Below, in pieces: positions 45,901 to 60,900 of a stretch of DNA of 64,000 nucleotides (position 1 is its first letter; each line of letters opens with the position of its first letter). A program made the position numbers and the translations under genes. The stretch comes from Pterobdella sp. o SKG-2022 (Eukaryota > Annelida > Clitellata > Hirudinida > Piscicolidae), in contig OZ038321.1 in assembly GCA_964035795.1 (NCBI GenBank), positions 3,144,721 to 3,208,720 on the forward strand, given 5' to 3'. The notes below the pieces were generated by a model. It worked only from the letters and a program-made list of their open reading frames with translations. It was not told the origin of the DNA and did not search any database.

Positions 45901-48900
45901 AAGTCGCAAACAGAAACAAAATAAAAATGCTATACATAAATTGTCTAAAAAACATTCCCAATCTCCCAACTCACCGGGAACATGTAAATTTTTGGGTAGT
46001 TGCACAGAAACTTCCATTCCCTGTGCAAATAATCCAAATTCCCAATAATGAGAACAGTTTTCAGCTCTTCATAGTGGAAATTGGAGGCTCTCAGCGGCAT
46101 CACAAAGTTTTGTAACCCAACTAGAGGAGAGTTCGGATCTGCAAAGAGGCATACTACCACGTGTCTTGTTAGTTCTCCCACCTCGTCTTTTGTCTGTGTT
46201 GTAAGGGTGGATAAATAAACCTGTACTATTAACTGAATGTTTCCAACAGTGAATATTCATGAATGGCTTTATACCCTATACTATGTAAGTAACCTATCAC
46301 TCGATAATGCAAGAATTTTCAACAAAAATTTTAGCGGGAATAGTCAAATGTTTTTGTTTGTTTTTCTACCCATGCTCATGAAATAAATCTGCACCCTTTA
46401 TTAAAGAATATTTTTGCTTGAATTTTAATGTGTTTGTAACGGTAATTATGGGTCCAAAGATAACTTATTTATGACCAGTTTGATAAATTTTATCTGTACT
46501 TTAGTTTTTTTCTAGGTCATCAAAAAGTTTTCTAAACTATGTTTTTCTAGGTCATTAAAAAATTATTTTAACTATAATTTTCAATCGTATTTTCAAAACA
46601 TTTTTTTGGATCTATGTTATTGTAGAATAGTGATAAAAAGTTTCAAAAATTAATCAAGAAATTGTTATTCAAAATATCAATAACACAATAGTCGTGAATT
46701 ATTGAAACTCAATCAGTTTCTATTTTTAGTGAAATTAATCTTTTCGATATAAAATAGATAGCATCTTAAGGTAACTTATAAACAATTTTGCATGCTATTT
46801 TGAGTTTCATATAATTTTTCAAACTATAAGAATCTTTTTAAAAACACATTTATTCAGGAAATTACCTAGAAATATAAAAATTTCTCATAGTTTGAAGAAA
46901 TTATATAAAACTCAATTTATTATAAAAACTGCATGGTATTATACCTTATTACATCAACATATCTTTTACATTAGCAATTAGGTAACGTGGTATGATAAAA
47001 CATGGGTTACTTTAGAAACCAATAGCAAAAAAATTCATATGTTGAAGTCTTAACTTTCTTATCGAAAATTCTAACTTTTATTTCTCAAAAAATTCCTCAC
47101 ATTTGATTTTTTGTTCTATGCTGAAACATTAAGTTATATAAACAATATTTCGACAGCACCTCTGATGATATAAATAAAGATAGAGATGATTAAGATATAG
47201 ATCCATATGCCATACCATTATACAGTCTTCAAACATTCTTTCCTCGCACCAATGAAACATTCCAGTGACGTCAAAATGGCACATCTCTCCTGCTCCGCTT
47301 TGTCTTTCGACCTCCATTTTGGCTCGTTCTTCTTCTTCTGCATCTTTTTGTCTGTTTTATGGGTTATTTATAGACAATATTGTTGAATGCTTAATTAGCC
47401 AGTTTGTTTCGAAGTTATTTATAAATAATATTTTTGAGTTTTTAGTTAGCCAGTCAGTTAGTTGGTTTGTTGCTTGGGTGTTCAAAGGTTTTTTCCACTT
47501 TCTAGTTAAATATTCAGTTGTTCAGTGAGCTACCCAATAAGTTATTATTCAGGCAAAAAGCTATTGGTAGAGCTAGAAAAAAAAACTATAAGAAACTGTA
47601 GGGTTCTGGACCACGTCAAAAAGATACTTATGTATAAAAATTGACAAGATGAGGTTAAGGAAGGTAGAAGGGGTAAAGTAATAGAAAGGTTAATTACACA
47701 CTTATAGTTTTATAAGCATTTAGAAAGACTTTTGTGAAGATGCTCTAGATGAATAAACACACTGAGAGCTGGAATGACGGCAGAACAGAAAGTAATATAT
47801 ATGACTAAATATGAAGCGTCAGCTGTTTAGGAAAGAATACAAAGAAATTTGAAACAATTTGTGCAGTACCAAAAGCTGTTTTACAAAAAGCTTTGTGAAA
47901 TAATGAAGTATAATAGCCTGAAGCAAATTGTAAGGTCAACAATCACAAAGTATTTACTTCAAAAAAAACACGAAGCTTTCCGCAAGATCACTTGATAATG
48001 TAAGCTAGTTTTACGAAAAGCTTCGTGTTTTTTTTAAAATAAATACTTTGCGTTTGTTGATCTCACAATTTGTGAATTAAGTTGATACTTTGTGTTTGCT
48101 TCTCTCATAAACTGTAATGTGAGAATATATAAAAGAAGGTAAATAAATGTGGTTAAAATATACTATACGATGGCTTTTCAAACAAGAGCCCCCTTTAAGG
48201 GTCAATTTATTTAAAATGTGTGGGATACATTTGTTTTCCAGCTGTTGGTCCATGTTTGATCAACAAACAGCGCACAGATTAAATCTTTATCAAATCAATT
48301 CAAAAGTGAATCTAGATGAGAGTAAGCTTTTATGTAGGAATAAACTGTATTATTTTTTTTAAAAACTTCTCAAAAAACATAAAATAATAGAAAAAATCGA
48401 TACAAATTGATTCAGTTTTGATTATAAACATAGTAATCAAACCTTTTTCAAAGATGAACTTCAAGCTTTTGTAAGTAGACAAAAATAACAGCACGGGATA
48501 TACAAAAACTTAGTTTATTATATACAACAATAATAGTAAACGATACTAACTCGTGAGAAGATAGATGGAAAAGCCTATTAACTTCACAAACACAGGACGG
48601 GTCTTTTGTACTCGGGCTGACGCAGTCTGTTAAAATGGGTCCATGTTAGTTATAAACAGTATTTGATCATAAAAGTCTGCGCACAAAAGCTATACTGTGT
48701 AGAATGTTTGTGTCTAAGGTTTTAGAAACACTTTATTCTGTTCTTATTTGAATACTTTAAAAGAATATTCCAGTGCTATTGTGGCATTTTTGGCACAAAC
48801 TAAGTGATTATCGAACCATTGTAGACCATTATATAAACAATGGGAAGACATTCGAATTAAAACTACGTACCACATAAGGCATAGCAAATGGACATTGAAG

Positions 48901-51900
48901 TTTTGAAATCTGGAAAACAGTACTTGCAGTAGTAACTGGCTCTGAAATGATGATGATGATGATGGTGGTGGTGATGATAATAGCGGTGGTGATGATGATG
49001 GTGGTGGTGATGATGGTGGTGGTGGTGATGATGATGGTGGTGGTGATGATAATAGCGGTGATAATGATGATGATTATGACGATGATGGTGATGATGAAGG
49101 CGGTGGTGATGATTGCGGTGGTGATGATTGCGGTGGTGATGATGGAAACGTCAATAATTATGTAATTCTTAGTATAAGGACATTGAAGTTATTATCATTA
49201 TATGTTTCAGAGCCAATCGTGTGTATTCTAATTTGATAAAGACTTCAACCTATATCTCACTAAACATATCACTTATTTGAATAAAAACTCTAGAAATCTA
49301 TTAAAATCTATAGAAAATTCTTCACATTGAATTTTCCACATTACACAGCATTATAAACTTACATTTTAACATCTTTGTAGCTCTGAGCTATAAAAAATCC
49401 TTTTGTTTTTGGCTCAATGGTGAGCGAAGAAGCTGGGTTCATGACAATAGATCTAGCTTCTTCAGTGTTTTTGTTGATTTCCACCGCCAAAAGCAGAATT
49501 TTGAGGTCTTTGTAACAAAACCTGCAATAGACAACATTAAAATGAGGTTTTTGGAATAAAGATTGTGCAAACCTTGATGTTGAAACTTGGATGAAATCAT
49601 ACTATGAAGGCATCTTATGCATATTTAACCAATTTTTATCAATTTCCCATCCTTTATAATGAGGAAATTTTCGAAACATTTGTCGTTTAGTCAAAACTAA
49701 ATTCTTCGATATGTTAAGCCTTATAAAAAATTATAGTGTTACCACATATTGGTAATGTATCTTCACTTTTTATAGGCTCTTCAAAAATATATAAATTCAA
49801 ATGCTTATTAAGAAACATACGACGTTTCTACAAAACCTTATTGTATCGTGCAATAGTCTGATAGATATGCCAACATTTTTATTCATTTCCAATTTAAACT
49901 AAACTTCTAAAAACTCCAAAACTAATTTACCTCATAAATCATCTCAAACACACACACACACACACAAAACCCCACCCATAACTCACTCAGCCGCTTCAGA
50001 AAAGGACATGCCAATGAAGTACTGCGACAACTCCACACAGTAAATCTCCATTCCTGTACCTCTCTTGTACGTGTGCAACCAACCATCATCTTCGTCATCC
50101 GTCTGGTGTTTTGATGGCGATTAATAATATTGTAAAAGAGGTGTATTTTATAGTAGCGTCTGACTGTCAGCCCGTATAGCTCAGCTACTAGAGCATGAGA
50201 CTAATTATCTAAAATTACCGGGTTAGATCCCCCGTGGGCCGACAATTAGTACCTGTTCCACAGTGTATTTTCGCTACATTAACTTTTTAACAAGCGTTTT
50301 GATCTATAAGGAAAAGCGCTTTGAAATTACTACATATTGTTAAATGGCTATAATAGTACGGTGTCATTGTATGGTGATGATGGGTGTTATTGTTGTTTAG
50401 ATATGGGTGTGTGATATCATTATTTTTTTATCATTATTATTATTATTTATTATTATTATTATTTATTATTATTATTATTTATTATTATTATTATTTATTA
50501 TTATTATTATTTATTATTATTATTATTTATTATTATTATTATTTATTATTATTATTATTTATTATTATTATTATTTATTATTATTTATTATTATTATTAT
50601 TATTTTTATTATTATTATTTATTATTATTATTATTTTATTATTTCCATTATTATTATTATTATTATTATTCAAGTGTGGTACTATTAAAAGTAGACCGTC
50701 TTTATTTTGGTCGTTAAACATGAACTTTAACGATTTTTCGTACACAAATTATCCACACCATGAAATGTTACATTAAAAGTAAACTCATCAAAAACTATAA
50801 CTATTTATTTTCACAATAAAATATATTAAAACCTCTCAAGAGTGAAGCTTTTAGTCAACAAATGGACCAAGAATGTCGTAGAAATGACGTAAAAATATTT
50901 GATAGATTAGCTCAACAGACATTGAAACAGTGTCAAAATAATATACGTTGCACTCTGATTAACTGCAGTTTTATGTATTCGAAGTTCAGTTGCGCCCTTG
51001 TGAAACCTATCAACTGCGCAACCGAAACCCAAAATTAGGGATGACCTCCACTTACTAGTGCTATATGTTAAACATCTTTGCCTGACTTGGAGCTCTGAAG
51101 TGTTAGTGCAAGATTCTCATGCAAAAAGCTTTGTGGAATTTTGTTTAATACTTTTTGTTTGTTTTTAGGGCAATAATTTTAAAATCTATACCAAGCTTAA
51201 AACCCACACTCAGCACTGCTTTATTTTTATATAAATCATATATATTAAACACCCTTAGAAAACGCTCGATTTCATCACATGATATTTACTCGCTTCATCA
51301 ACACGTGCTTACCATTGCAGCTTTTGATCAGCTTTATCAACATAAATCAAACCAGGTCTTATCAATATATATCGACCCATCCCCCAGGAGAAAGAATCGT
51401 ATTTACAACTTTGATAGCTCTTGTTATTATTATTATTATGATATTGTTGTTTTTTTTCATTATTTTTGTTAAAATTATTTTTATTTTTGTTTTTTTTTAA
51501 TTTTTTTTTGTTATTATTACTATGATTTTTCATTATTATTTAAAACTTCTATTCTTATTACCATTATTTATGCTTTTATTTTCACTGTTATTATTGTTAT
51601 CAATTATATTACTATTATTATTTTTATTATTCTTATTTATATTAATTTTTTCATTATTGTAGCTATTATTATAACTGTTATTATAAATTTTAAAAAATAC
51701 CTGTCACTACACCAGCCCCAAACCTTGCAATAAGACCGCATGGCAAAGAGATTAGCCATGAGGGTGGAGAAACCGGGAGCTATGCAGCTCTGGGCCATGA
51801 AACCAAGCTTGAGCTCGCTCAAACACACAGAGTCGTCACCGCGCAACAAGTCCCAAGAAGGTATGTTCATTAGATAGGTCTGGGGTGGTTAGTGGTGGGA

Positions 51901-54900
51901 GTGTAGACATGAGGGCAGGTGCGGTGATGGATTGGTGATTTCATAATGGTTTTGGTGAGAGTCTGAATAATCTATAGTGTTTGTTGATGGTAGTATAGAT
52001 TTGGTGACAGATAGTGATATTGGTGACAAATAGATATATTGACTACAATGATTAGCATATTTTAGTTATAACAAAAAAAGTTTATAACAGTAACTGATAT
52101 TATTTAACTATGAAAATAAAACAGGGGTTTAACTGTAGGTGGCAAGAGGTCTAATGAGAGAACTAAAGGTAGTGATAGCGTGAAAAAGTTTGATGTAAAA
52201 ATTCCTTAATGCGTACATGATGACTATGGTCTCTAGGTATTTTCATATTAAAAACAGTTGTTGTAATATATGAGTTCTTTTGGATGAGATCAATATAGAA
52301 AAATAAAATGGATAAAATTTTCAATAGAAAATAAAGTCATATCAAAAAACAAGTAAATGTTCCAGCAGTTAGATTTTATCTTGTTATCAATAAGAACTAG
52401 ATTATAAGTTTGTATACTTGATAATGTGAGTTCAACTTCGTGCTATTATTCAGTTTATAAAAGTGTTTGATTCTATTCGTTTTAATAATTGGATAATTTT
52501 ATCGAAATGCCAATTGTAGGCACTTCTTACCGAAACTTACTTTTAAAACTGAAAATTTAAAATCGATTAGAGCAGTACATAATGTAAACCAATTACAAAA
52601 GTACCTGTTAACCCAATCAAAAAGTATTTCTACATATTAAACCAGTCATAACAGTGCGCATTACAGTTAAACCATAAACACACCACAACCAACCTTACTC
52701 TGGTACTGCAGCAGTTGAATGATAACTTTTACATTACAAGCATGGTTCTTGACGCTGATAACCCGCATTATATTTGATGCATCTTCTGCATCCATGTCAA
52801 CACTATATTTGTCTGCCAGGATCAAGCAAGCGTCTGCTTTCCGCAGCTGTAGAGGTTTAGTTAAGTTAGTTGTGTTGTATATTGGGAAGTGTGTCTTATA
52901 GAGTTTTGGTAGGTTTTAGAGTTTTAAAGAGCTTTAGGGATTATTGGAAACAATCAAAAACTTCACTCGATGGTATTACCGTAGAAAAAGAAATACCTTT
53001 CAACAAATACAAACCCAAAAATATTAAATAGCTATGTATCATCAATACCCAGCTTTAAATATTAAAGACTCAAACAGCATTGAACTCACGGCAGCTCTGT
53101 TGAGGTCTTCAGAGTTCATGACGTCACCTTGGATGTAAAACAGCTGATTGTAATATCGTTTCAGTAACCGTTGCATGTCCAAGTCTGGTTCTTTCCTTAC
53201 AAATTTGATACTTTAGATAATTTCTTAATGAAAATGTTTTTATCTTCATCTATGTTGTGTTGTGATGTATATAGATTGTAGGGATAGCCCCGGAGTAGAA
53301 CCGGGTGCCTTTGGGTCTCTGTCTAACGCTCTTGTTTTGATATGTAATAGCAAGTCATATTACCGAAGATTGACAAGTAGAAAAGTATGAACTAGAAAAT
53401 AACAAATAGAATGAGAAATATTCACGATGAATATGGCTTTATTAGTATACATGTCTAATTAAAAAATACTTAAGTATAATCTCCTTTATTAAAATAGCTT
53501 AATGTAATGTTATGTGGTATTGATAAAGCGCTTTCCCTTATAGATCAAAGCGCTTGCTATAAATTTAATGTAGCTAGAACACACTGTGGAACCGATGCTA
53601 ATTGTCGGCCCTTGTGGGATCGAAACCGGTAACTTTAGATAACTAGTCTAATGCTTTACAAGCTGAGCTACATTGGCAGAAAAAATTACAAATTCATATA
53701 TTTATGTTAACTCTATAAATAGTTCATACATATTCATGATGACCACGTCGACTTCGGCCTCTTCTCTTTCTGGATGCAGGAAATCTGAGATGAATGTGTT
53801 AACGGAGTCTGCCGTTATGTGTCCGAACAGCACAATATGTCTGTGAAAGAATCGATTGTTTTCATACAAAAACTTAGCATTTATTTTGGGTTTCATTTGT
53901 GTAAACTTTAGGTGTGTGTTGTGTGTCTAGATGTTATGTGTTTCATTTTTATGTGTGTAAGTATTGTGTGTGATGCGTGGGAATATTATGTGTGAATTTG
54001 AACTAATGTTTATTCATGGGAAAAAATATTGAAGGTTTAAGTCCTGCTTGAATATCGATTTGGTCGTAATTGATCGGTGGTTTTGTAATGGCTTACAAGG
54101 AGTTTTGTACTTGCTCAGTGTATTTTTATAGTTAATTTACCAACAGGCCTTTAATATAAATACTAAAAAACTTTTTTCCAGCGAGTTTTCTCAAAGTTTT
54201 CGTGAAAAATAATCTATAATTATCGGAAAAATGCATCGGGTATTGTATCTTTGAAATGCAACAAGCTAAGTTCTTGACCACTAGATCATGAAAACCATCA
54301 ATAAAGATATATTATGAAGAACTTGTTGTTTTTAGTCAGTTTTTTTTGTAGAAAAAAAGAGTGTTTTAGTGAACAGAATTATTAAAGCTTCAATATCTGC
54401 AGTAATAATGTAATTGAAAACATTTCTACCTTCTGTCATGTTCTCCTCTGTATGGCTCTCTGTATTTGCTTCTCTCGCTCAATATCTCTGCTATCTCTGG
54501 CACAAAGCTCGCAAACATAGCCTTAAATATGTGTTTCAGTTTGAATTAGTATATTATAACGGAATAACTATATAATAACAATTACGAATAAGATTATAGT
54601 GGCATTAACATTAGGAGTTTCTAGGCCAACAGCTATTTAAATTAATTAATCATTATGTTTCAATAATTTTATGAGTTTAAATTTAAATTGAGAGTAATTT
54701 AAATTGATGAATAAAAAATTTATTATGATTAAATTATAAATAAAATAAAAATTATGGTTGTTTAATATTGTTGTGAAATGAATTCAAAATAGTTTAATTT
54801 TGGCTTTAAAAAAAAGAAAAAATTTCCTAGTTAAAGTCAAAGCCAAATGAAGCTCCATTGTGGTTATTTGTGTTTAGTGTTAACATTCTTTATTTTTAAT

Positions 54901-57900
54901 TAATTACTTCTTGGTTTTTGTACCAAAGGATACAATCCATTAATCTATTTTGAGCCTCATTTTCATGGACACTTTCTCAAAGACTAGAAAATACATACAA
55001 GTCAATACAAATAAAGACGATTTCAATAAAGTTGAGTTATAATACAATCTAAATTGAAGCAGCAACTTAAAAAGTATAAATATAAAACAGCAAAACTCAA
55101 AATTATATGCTCTATAACAAATTCCGAAGCTCAAAAATTATCATTGGGTTATGAACTAAGGTATGAAGTGACTTAAAACTGGGTGCATTATCACTATAAA
55201 TTACCATTAATATTTCATAGAGATTTTGTAATGTGTTGGGTTGACTAAAAATTAATGCGGTTTTTATAACCAACTTCTAATGTCTGACCGCATGGAGTAG
55301 CGCCCTGTGGAACCAATCAATTGCGCCACCGAAAACCCAAATAGGGGCGATCAAGGGATCGACTTACTTTCTCTACTGTTATAATAACCCTATAATATCA
55401 CCTATATAAAACTATCATAGAAGTATTGTTATACATTTCTGAAAGATTATTCTATAGACATCTTTCATTACCCTTCTATAACCACAATTGGATATGTCTT
55501 GCGTTTTCATTCACAGTTTGTGATTTTTTGGTTTATGGGGTGAGTTCTTTTCCATCTATATGATGCAGTAGCTCTGAATTATGATTATTTTTGGAAAAAC
55601 AGCGTGTGTGTTTTTTTTTAATAATATGACATATATTTTATGATATTAAATTTTAAATATTATTTCTATTATAATAATAATTTTTCTATTATAGTAATCT
55701 TATTTCTTTTATAGTAATATTATTTTATTATAGTAATACTATTTCTATTATTATAATATTTTTCATATATTATTTATATTATTATATCATTTATTTCAAA
55801 TTCTTAATCATATTTAATATTTTCACAACCAATCAGCATTTTTTATAATATTTCTATAGTATTTTACATTATTTCAAAATATTAAAAAATTCCTTATATT
55901 AAATGTCTTTGTTTAGAAGTATGACAATAGTTTTTAAACAACAAATAATAATTAGCAATTTTATTTAATTTTATTACCCATTTTAAATACTACTCTTTCA
56001 AAGTAACTGAAATAGACAGCAGTCGACCCAGCTTATTGGTAGTTCTCAGATACCAATTTTAAAATGAGTCTTTGTGTATAAGCTAGCATTTAAATAAACT
56101 GCCATCTGAGCTAACATTTGATATAGATCGAATTCAAAATCCGCCGTTCCGCACTTGAGCAGTTTGCCTTGCCGCTGTCAACAAAAAACATCCACCAAGC
56201 CAAATGCCAACGAGACAAGAATATCAGTTTTTATGCCTGTTACTGAAATCTACTTTTACTCAGGTTATAGTGGAAACAACTTTGAATTAAAAGCGCTAAG
56301 TTGGATACAGTTCAACTCAACACACAATTGTGGTAAGTCGATCATTGCTTGCTCCAAATATAAATAAAGCTAAATCGGCTTCATAAAAAACTAAAAATAA
56401 ATGTTAAAAAGTTATAAAATAAGATTATTTTCTTAAAAAAATCATAATTAAAACTGTTAACAACAGGAAAACAGGAAATAAGTAGATCAATGAAGGTACA
56501 ACTAACAAATGTGAAACCGTAGTAGATAAAATTTACACGATGAACGATAAATATAGAACAGAGTTCTAAAATTGATTTCCTTAGGTAGAAGTAATAAGAG
56601 AAATATTGCTATTTTTTTATATATGAAGCCGAAAAAGAGATTTATAATTTATTGAATGTTAATTATTATTTTTATCATTAATGTCAAATAAAAACTATAA
56701 AACAAAGAAGAATTAAAAATTTGATTTATAACGTGCGAAATTTTGTAACACTTAGCTACTGTTTGACAATAAACTATATAGAAATTTTAATTTGCAGCAC
56801 CCCCATTGGTTGAACATATCAGTCTTGATTTCCTTCTTCTAGTGCATTGAGCAATCAAACTAACTTTTGAAGAAGTAAAATAGCCTAAACCAAATAAGGA
56901 AGAAAACAAACACAATATATTTATTAACTTGATTCACAAAGATTTTCGTAAGACAAACTTACGTTATTAAGCGTATTGTAAGTTTGTCTTACGAAAAGCT
57001 TTGTGAATAAGCTTTATAAATACTTTGTGTTTATAGACCAACTTTTATGTTATCAAAAACAATAACTAACACTTCTCCTATTATAATCATTATCAGTTAA
57101 AGTTGTGACCATATTTGGTAACTAATGATTGTCTTTAAACTTTTCTTTGATGCTAGCAACACTTAGTATTATCATTTCAGAACAAATGATGGGGATACAT
57201 GCTTTTCTTTGAAAAAGCTTATATTTTCTTCAACATATAACTTTGTGTTTGTTTCTCATACAATTTTGGTAAACTACTCTACTTCATGATTTTTTTTGTT
57301 AGGTTTGAGTTCCCAAATAACCATGATGTTTGTGGTCAGTTCATTGATTTGATTAAATTCATTGTGAGTGAGGTACAAACACATTTATTGTCTTAATGCA
57401 CGGAGCTTTTTGTAAGAAAACCTTAAATTATCAAGTGAACATTGCTTGATGACATGACGGGTTTGTTTTTTTCGATTTCATCACTGCTTGCTTTAGTATA
57501 TTGTCCGTGATTCTACACAATTTGGAGCTATTGTTATTATAAGTGATATTATCATTTCCAAGTTCTTTAAGTTTTTATGTTGTTCAGTTGATTAAAGTGT
57601 TAGACTTTGAATTTTTTTTCAATAAGCTGACTTAGTTGTTTATAATATATAAAGTTTTTACATATTGATATTGTAACATAATGAACAAAGACTAATAAAA
57701 GGACTAATAAGCATTAATGAAAGGTTAGTTGAGGTTTTTACACACAAGTTTGTTTCCAAATGCCTTTAAACTCATTCTTAAACTATTTCTCAATCAAAAT
57801 CCTCAAACACAAGATCTACGGCTTTCTTAACGAAAGCTTTTCTGACGTTCTAGTGTTAGTAATATAAAGCTTCTAGCGGTCTAGCTTACATTACGTTATA

Positions 57901-60900
57901 GTTTAATGGTGTCAGAAAGTAGTGTTTTTGCTCTATTGTTTATAACGTTTGAAGTTATCAACAATGTCTGGAATTTGAATTAATAAGTCTAGTGTATGTA
58001 TTCAGTGTAATTTTTTTCTTTTTTTTTGTTGATAAAACAAATGACGAAAAAATGAAGATAATAATAGTGATCATAAAAATTAATTTTATTTATAAATACA
58101 GAAAAACAATTACTAATAATAGTATTATCAATAATAACAATAAAAAAATTATAACAAAAACAATTTTTATAGTTAAAATTATAACTATAAAAAAATAATA
58201 ATAATAACAGTAAGTATAACAACAATTCAAACAATATCAATAAAAAAAATAACCAAAAAAAAAATAATAATAGAAATAATATTAATAATAGTGATTATTA
58301 CTTCATAACCTGCAACCTATAACTACGTACATACATCAATAACAATCGATGAAGTTGACGGGGGCTGTTAGGATTGCCTTTAAGTTTTGTGTGGGCGATG
58401 ATGGCGGCAGATTAAGTGAACACTACGTTTTGTATTTAATTAATTTTTTAAAATTTTTTTGATGATTTTTGTTTTTATTTTTTAATTTTAGTTTATTATT
58501 TTTATTATCGCTTTTTTGTTATTATTTATGTATTATTATTACCATTAAATATTTTTGGAATATTCAAAATTATAATTTTTAATTTAAAAAGCATTCAACA
58601 AGGAAGATTGATAATAAAATTATTTAATTATTATTATCTTTTCACTACTAACCTTTCACATCCTCTTGTAAAGTAAAGACTCTTTAACAAATATCACTAA
58701 TATAACCAAAAACAATGAATAACGATGCTATTAAATGGATCAAAAAATACGAAAAAATAGACCGAATTCCAATATAATAAGACATCACCCATGTGAAACG
58801 CTAATTTTAATTCATTTAAAGAACCTGATGATGAGAATAGTTTTTTGAAAAGTTTCGTTTAAAATGAACATTTTCAGTGTTTCTTTATCTATAATTTCAA
58901 TGCTCTAACTCATCATTAGTATTAATAATCATCAAAATAATAAAACAATAATATTAATATTTTCATAATAATAATAAGAATTAATATCATTATTTTTAAT
59001 ATTATTACTCTTTCCATGTTATCTCTTTCTCACATTGTTACCATAAGAGAAACCAAAGAGATTCTGAGAAACTAACGGACCCTCTACAGCGTTTGTTTGA
59101 GAATTTACGCAAAACAAAATCTCTATACGAAACAATAACGGCTTGAGAAAATCCAATGTGGAGAAAAAATATTTCTCAAAGGAAATCCTATGAAAAACAA
59201 TAACAATTTCTAGGAAGCTTATGTAAACTTACAATAATTTTCTATAGAAGTCTATAAAGAATTAAATGATTTTCTATAGGCATCTACGCAGAAATAAAAG
59301 AATTTTCTGTTAAGACCTGTGCAAAACAAAAATATTAAACATTTTGTGGAAGTAATTGTTATGAGAGAACACTTGGAGATAAAAACACTTGTATATATGT
59401 AGTGGGGATTTTTCTATGATCCTGTTTACCCCGGCAAAAAAACAATAAAAACATTACTAAACAATAGAAATAATAATCAATCAATTGATCATATCAATAA
59501 CAAGAATAAGAATAATAAAAAAAAATAATGAACAATAAATTAATAATAACAATAAATAATATGTTAATAAAAAAATTAAAAAAAAAAATTAATAAGTTAA
59601 TAAAGAAAGTAATAATAATAAAAATTAATATTAATGGTAACAATAATAACTTACCAGTCCGCCAAGAAGCAAAATAACGTTGAAGATCTGTCCCAGCTGA
59701 GTCTTGCATACAATATCTCCATAACCGACAGTTGACATTGTCACCAGTACAAAGTAGATACACTGCCAAAACGTTAATGGCTGGCTGTTCTCATAGTTAT
59801 AAAAGGGGTCGCCTGTGTTTTCCAACTGTTTTTGGTGGTTTGGGGGGAAGATGTTTAGGTTTTTTGGAAAGAGGGGTGTTTGGGGTAAAGGAAGTTTGGG
59901 GGTGAAGTTTGGATTTTTTGGGGGACGTTTGAGGTGAGGTTTGGATTTTTTGGGGGACGTTTGGAGGTGAGGTTTGGATTTTTTGGGGGACGTTTGGAGG
60001 TGAGATTTAGGATGAGAGAATAGTAAAGGTTTATTGGTGTTGAAGTTTGAGCAATTTAACTCAGAAAATTTTAGTTAATCACGTTTATTGGAAAAAAAAT
60101 AACAATAAATTTCTAAAAATGCCTTACTTTTAAAGCGCTTTTCCTTATAGATCAAAGCGCTTGCTAAAAATTTAATGTAGCGAAAACACTGTGGAAAAGA
60201 TGCTAATTGTCGGCCCACGCGGGATTGAACCCGGTAACTTTCGATAATTAGTCTAATGCTCAACCATTGAGCTATACTAGGGTAAGATGAGAAAACTCTT
60301 AAAATCGTTTGTTATTTTTGAAGCAAAAACTTCTCGGTTTCTTCACAGATTCATTTCCAATTATTAAATACAAATGTTTTAAATACAAAACTATAGAGAT
60401 ATTAACATTACTGTCTACAACTTTTATAAAAAGACATTGTAAATCAGCTAAAGGCTAATAAACAAAAGTGCAAAGCTTTGAGTTTGTTGTCCTTACTTTT
60501 AGATTCAGACTATTGTACTTCATCAAAAGTACGAAACTTTGAGTTACACCAACTTGTATTATAATCCTCAGATGCGTAAATCATATATCATAAACTATTA
60601 AATATGAGAGCCTCGCAGATTTTTCTCATTAAATGTATATGCAAATCTGTTACTTATTCTATTGAATACTTAAAGCTCGCTTGTTTGCTATCATCATTGA
60701 TTACGGATTTAGTCACATGGATGTAATCTTTATCAAAAGAATAATGATTTTTGCGATCTGTTAATTATTTAACATAGAGATCAAGTTTGTATACTTGATA
60801 ATGTGAGTTCAACTTACGAAAAGCTTCGTGTCATTTGGTTAATAAAAAAGTTTGATTCAAACCAATAAATGTATCAGATTAATTCAGTTATTTATGAAGT

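Larger units (their letters stand above)
54522..59654 (-). other. Largest BK intron (5.1 kb)
   Basis: Separates the pore exon from the S6-end exon. Holds one copy of the dispersed gcgcaaccg-type repeat (55295), a foldback (56909-57031), a hairpin-core half near 57400 and AAT-rich DNA (58050-58290). No exon-like conserved peptide was found. Confidence 0.6.

Noticed and set aside
56155..56367. 70-codon ORF in the largest BK intron, as a possible cassette exon
   Set aside because: No similarity to any BK segment and no convincing splice sites.
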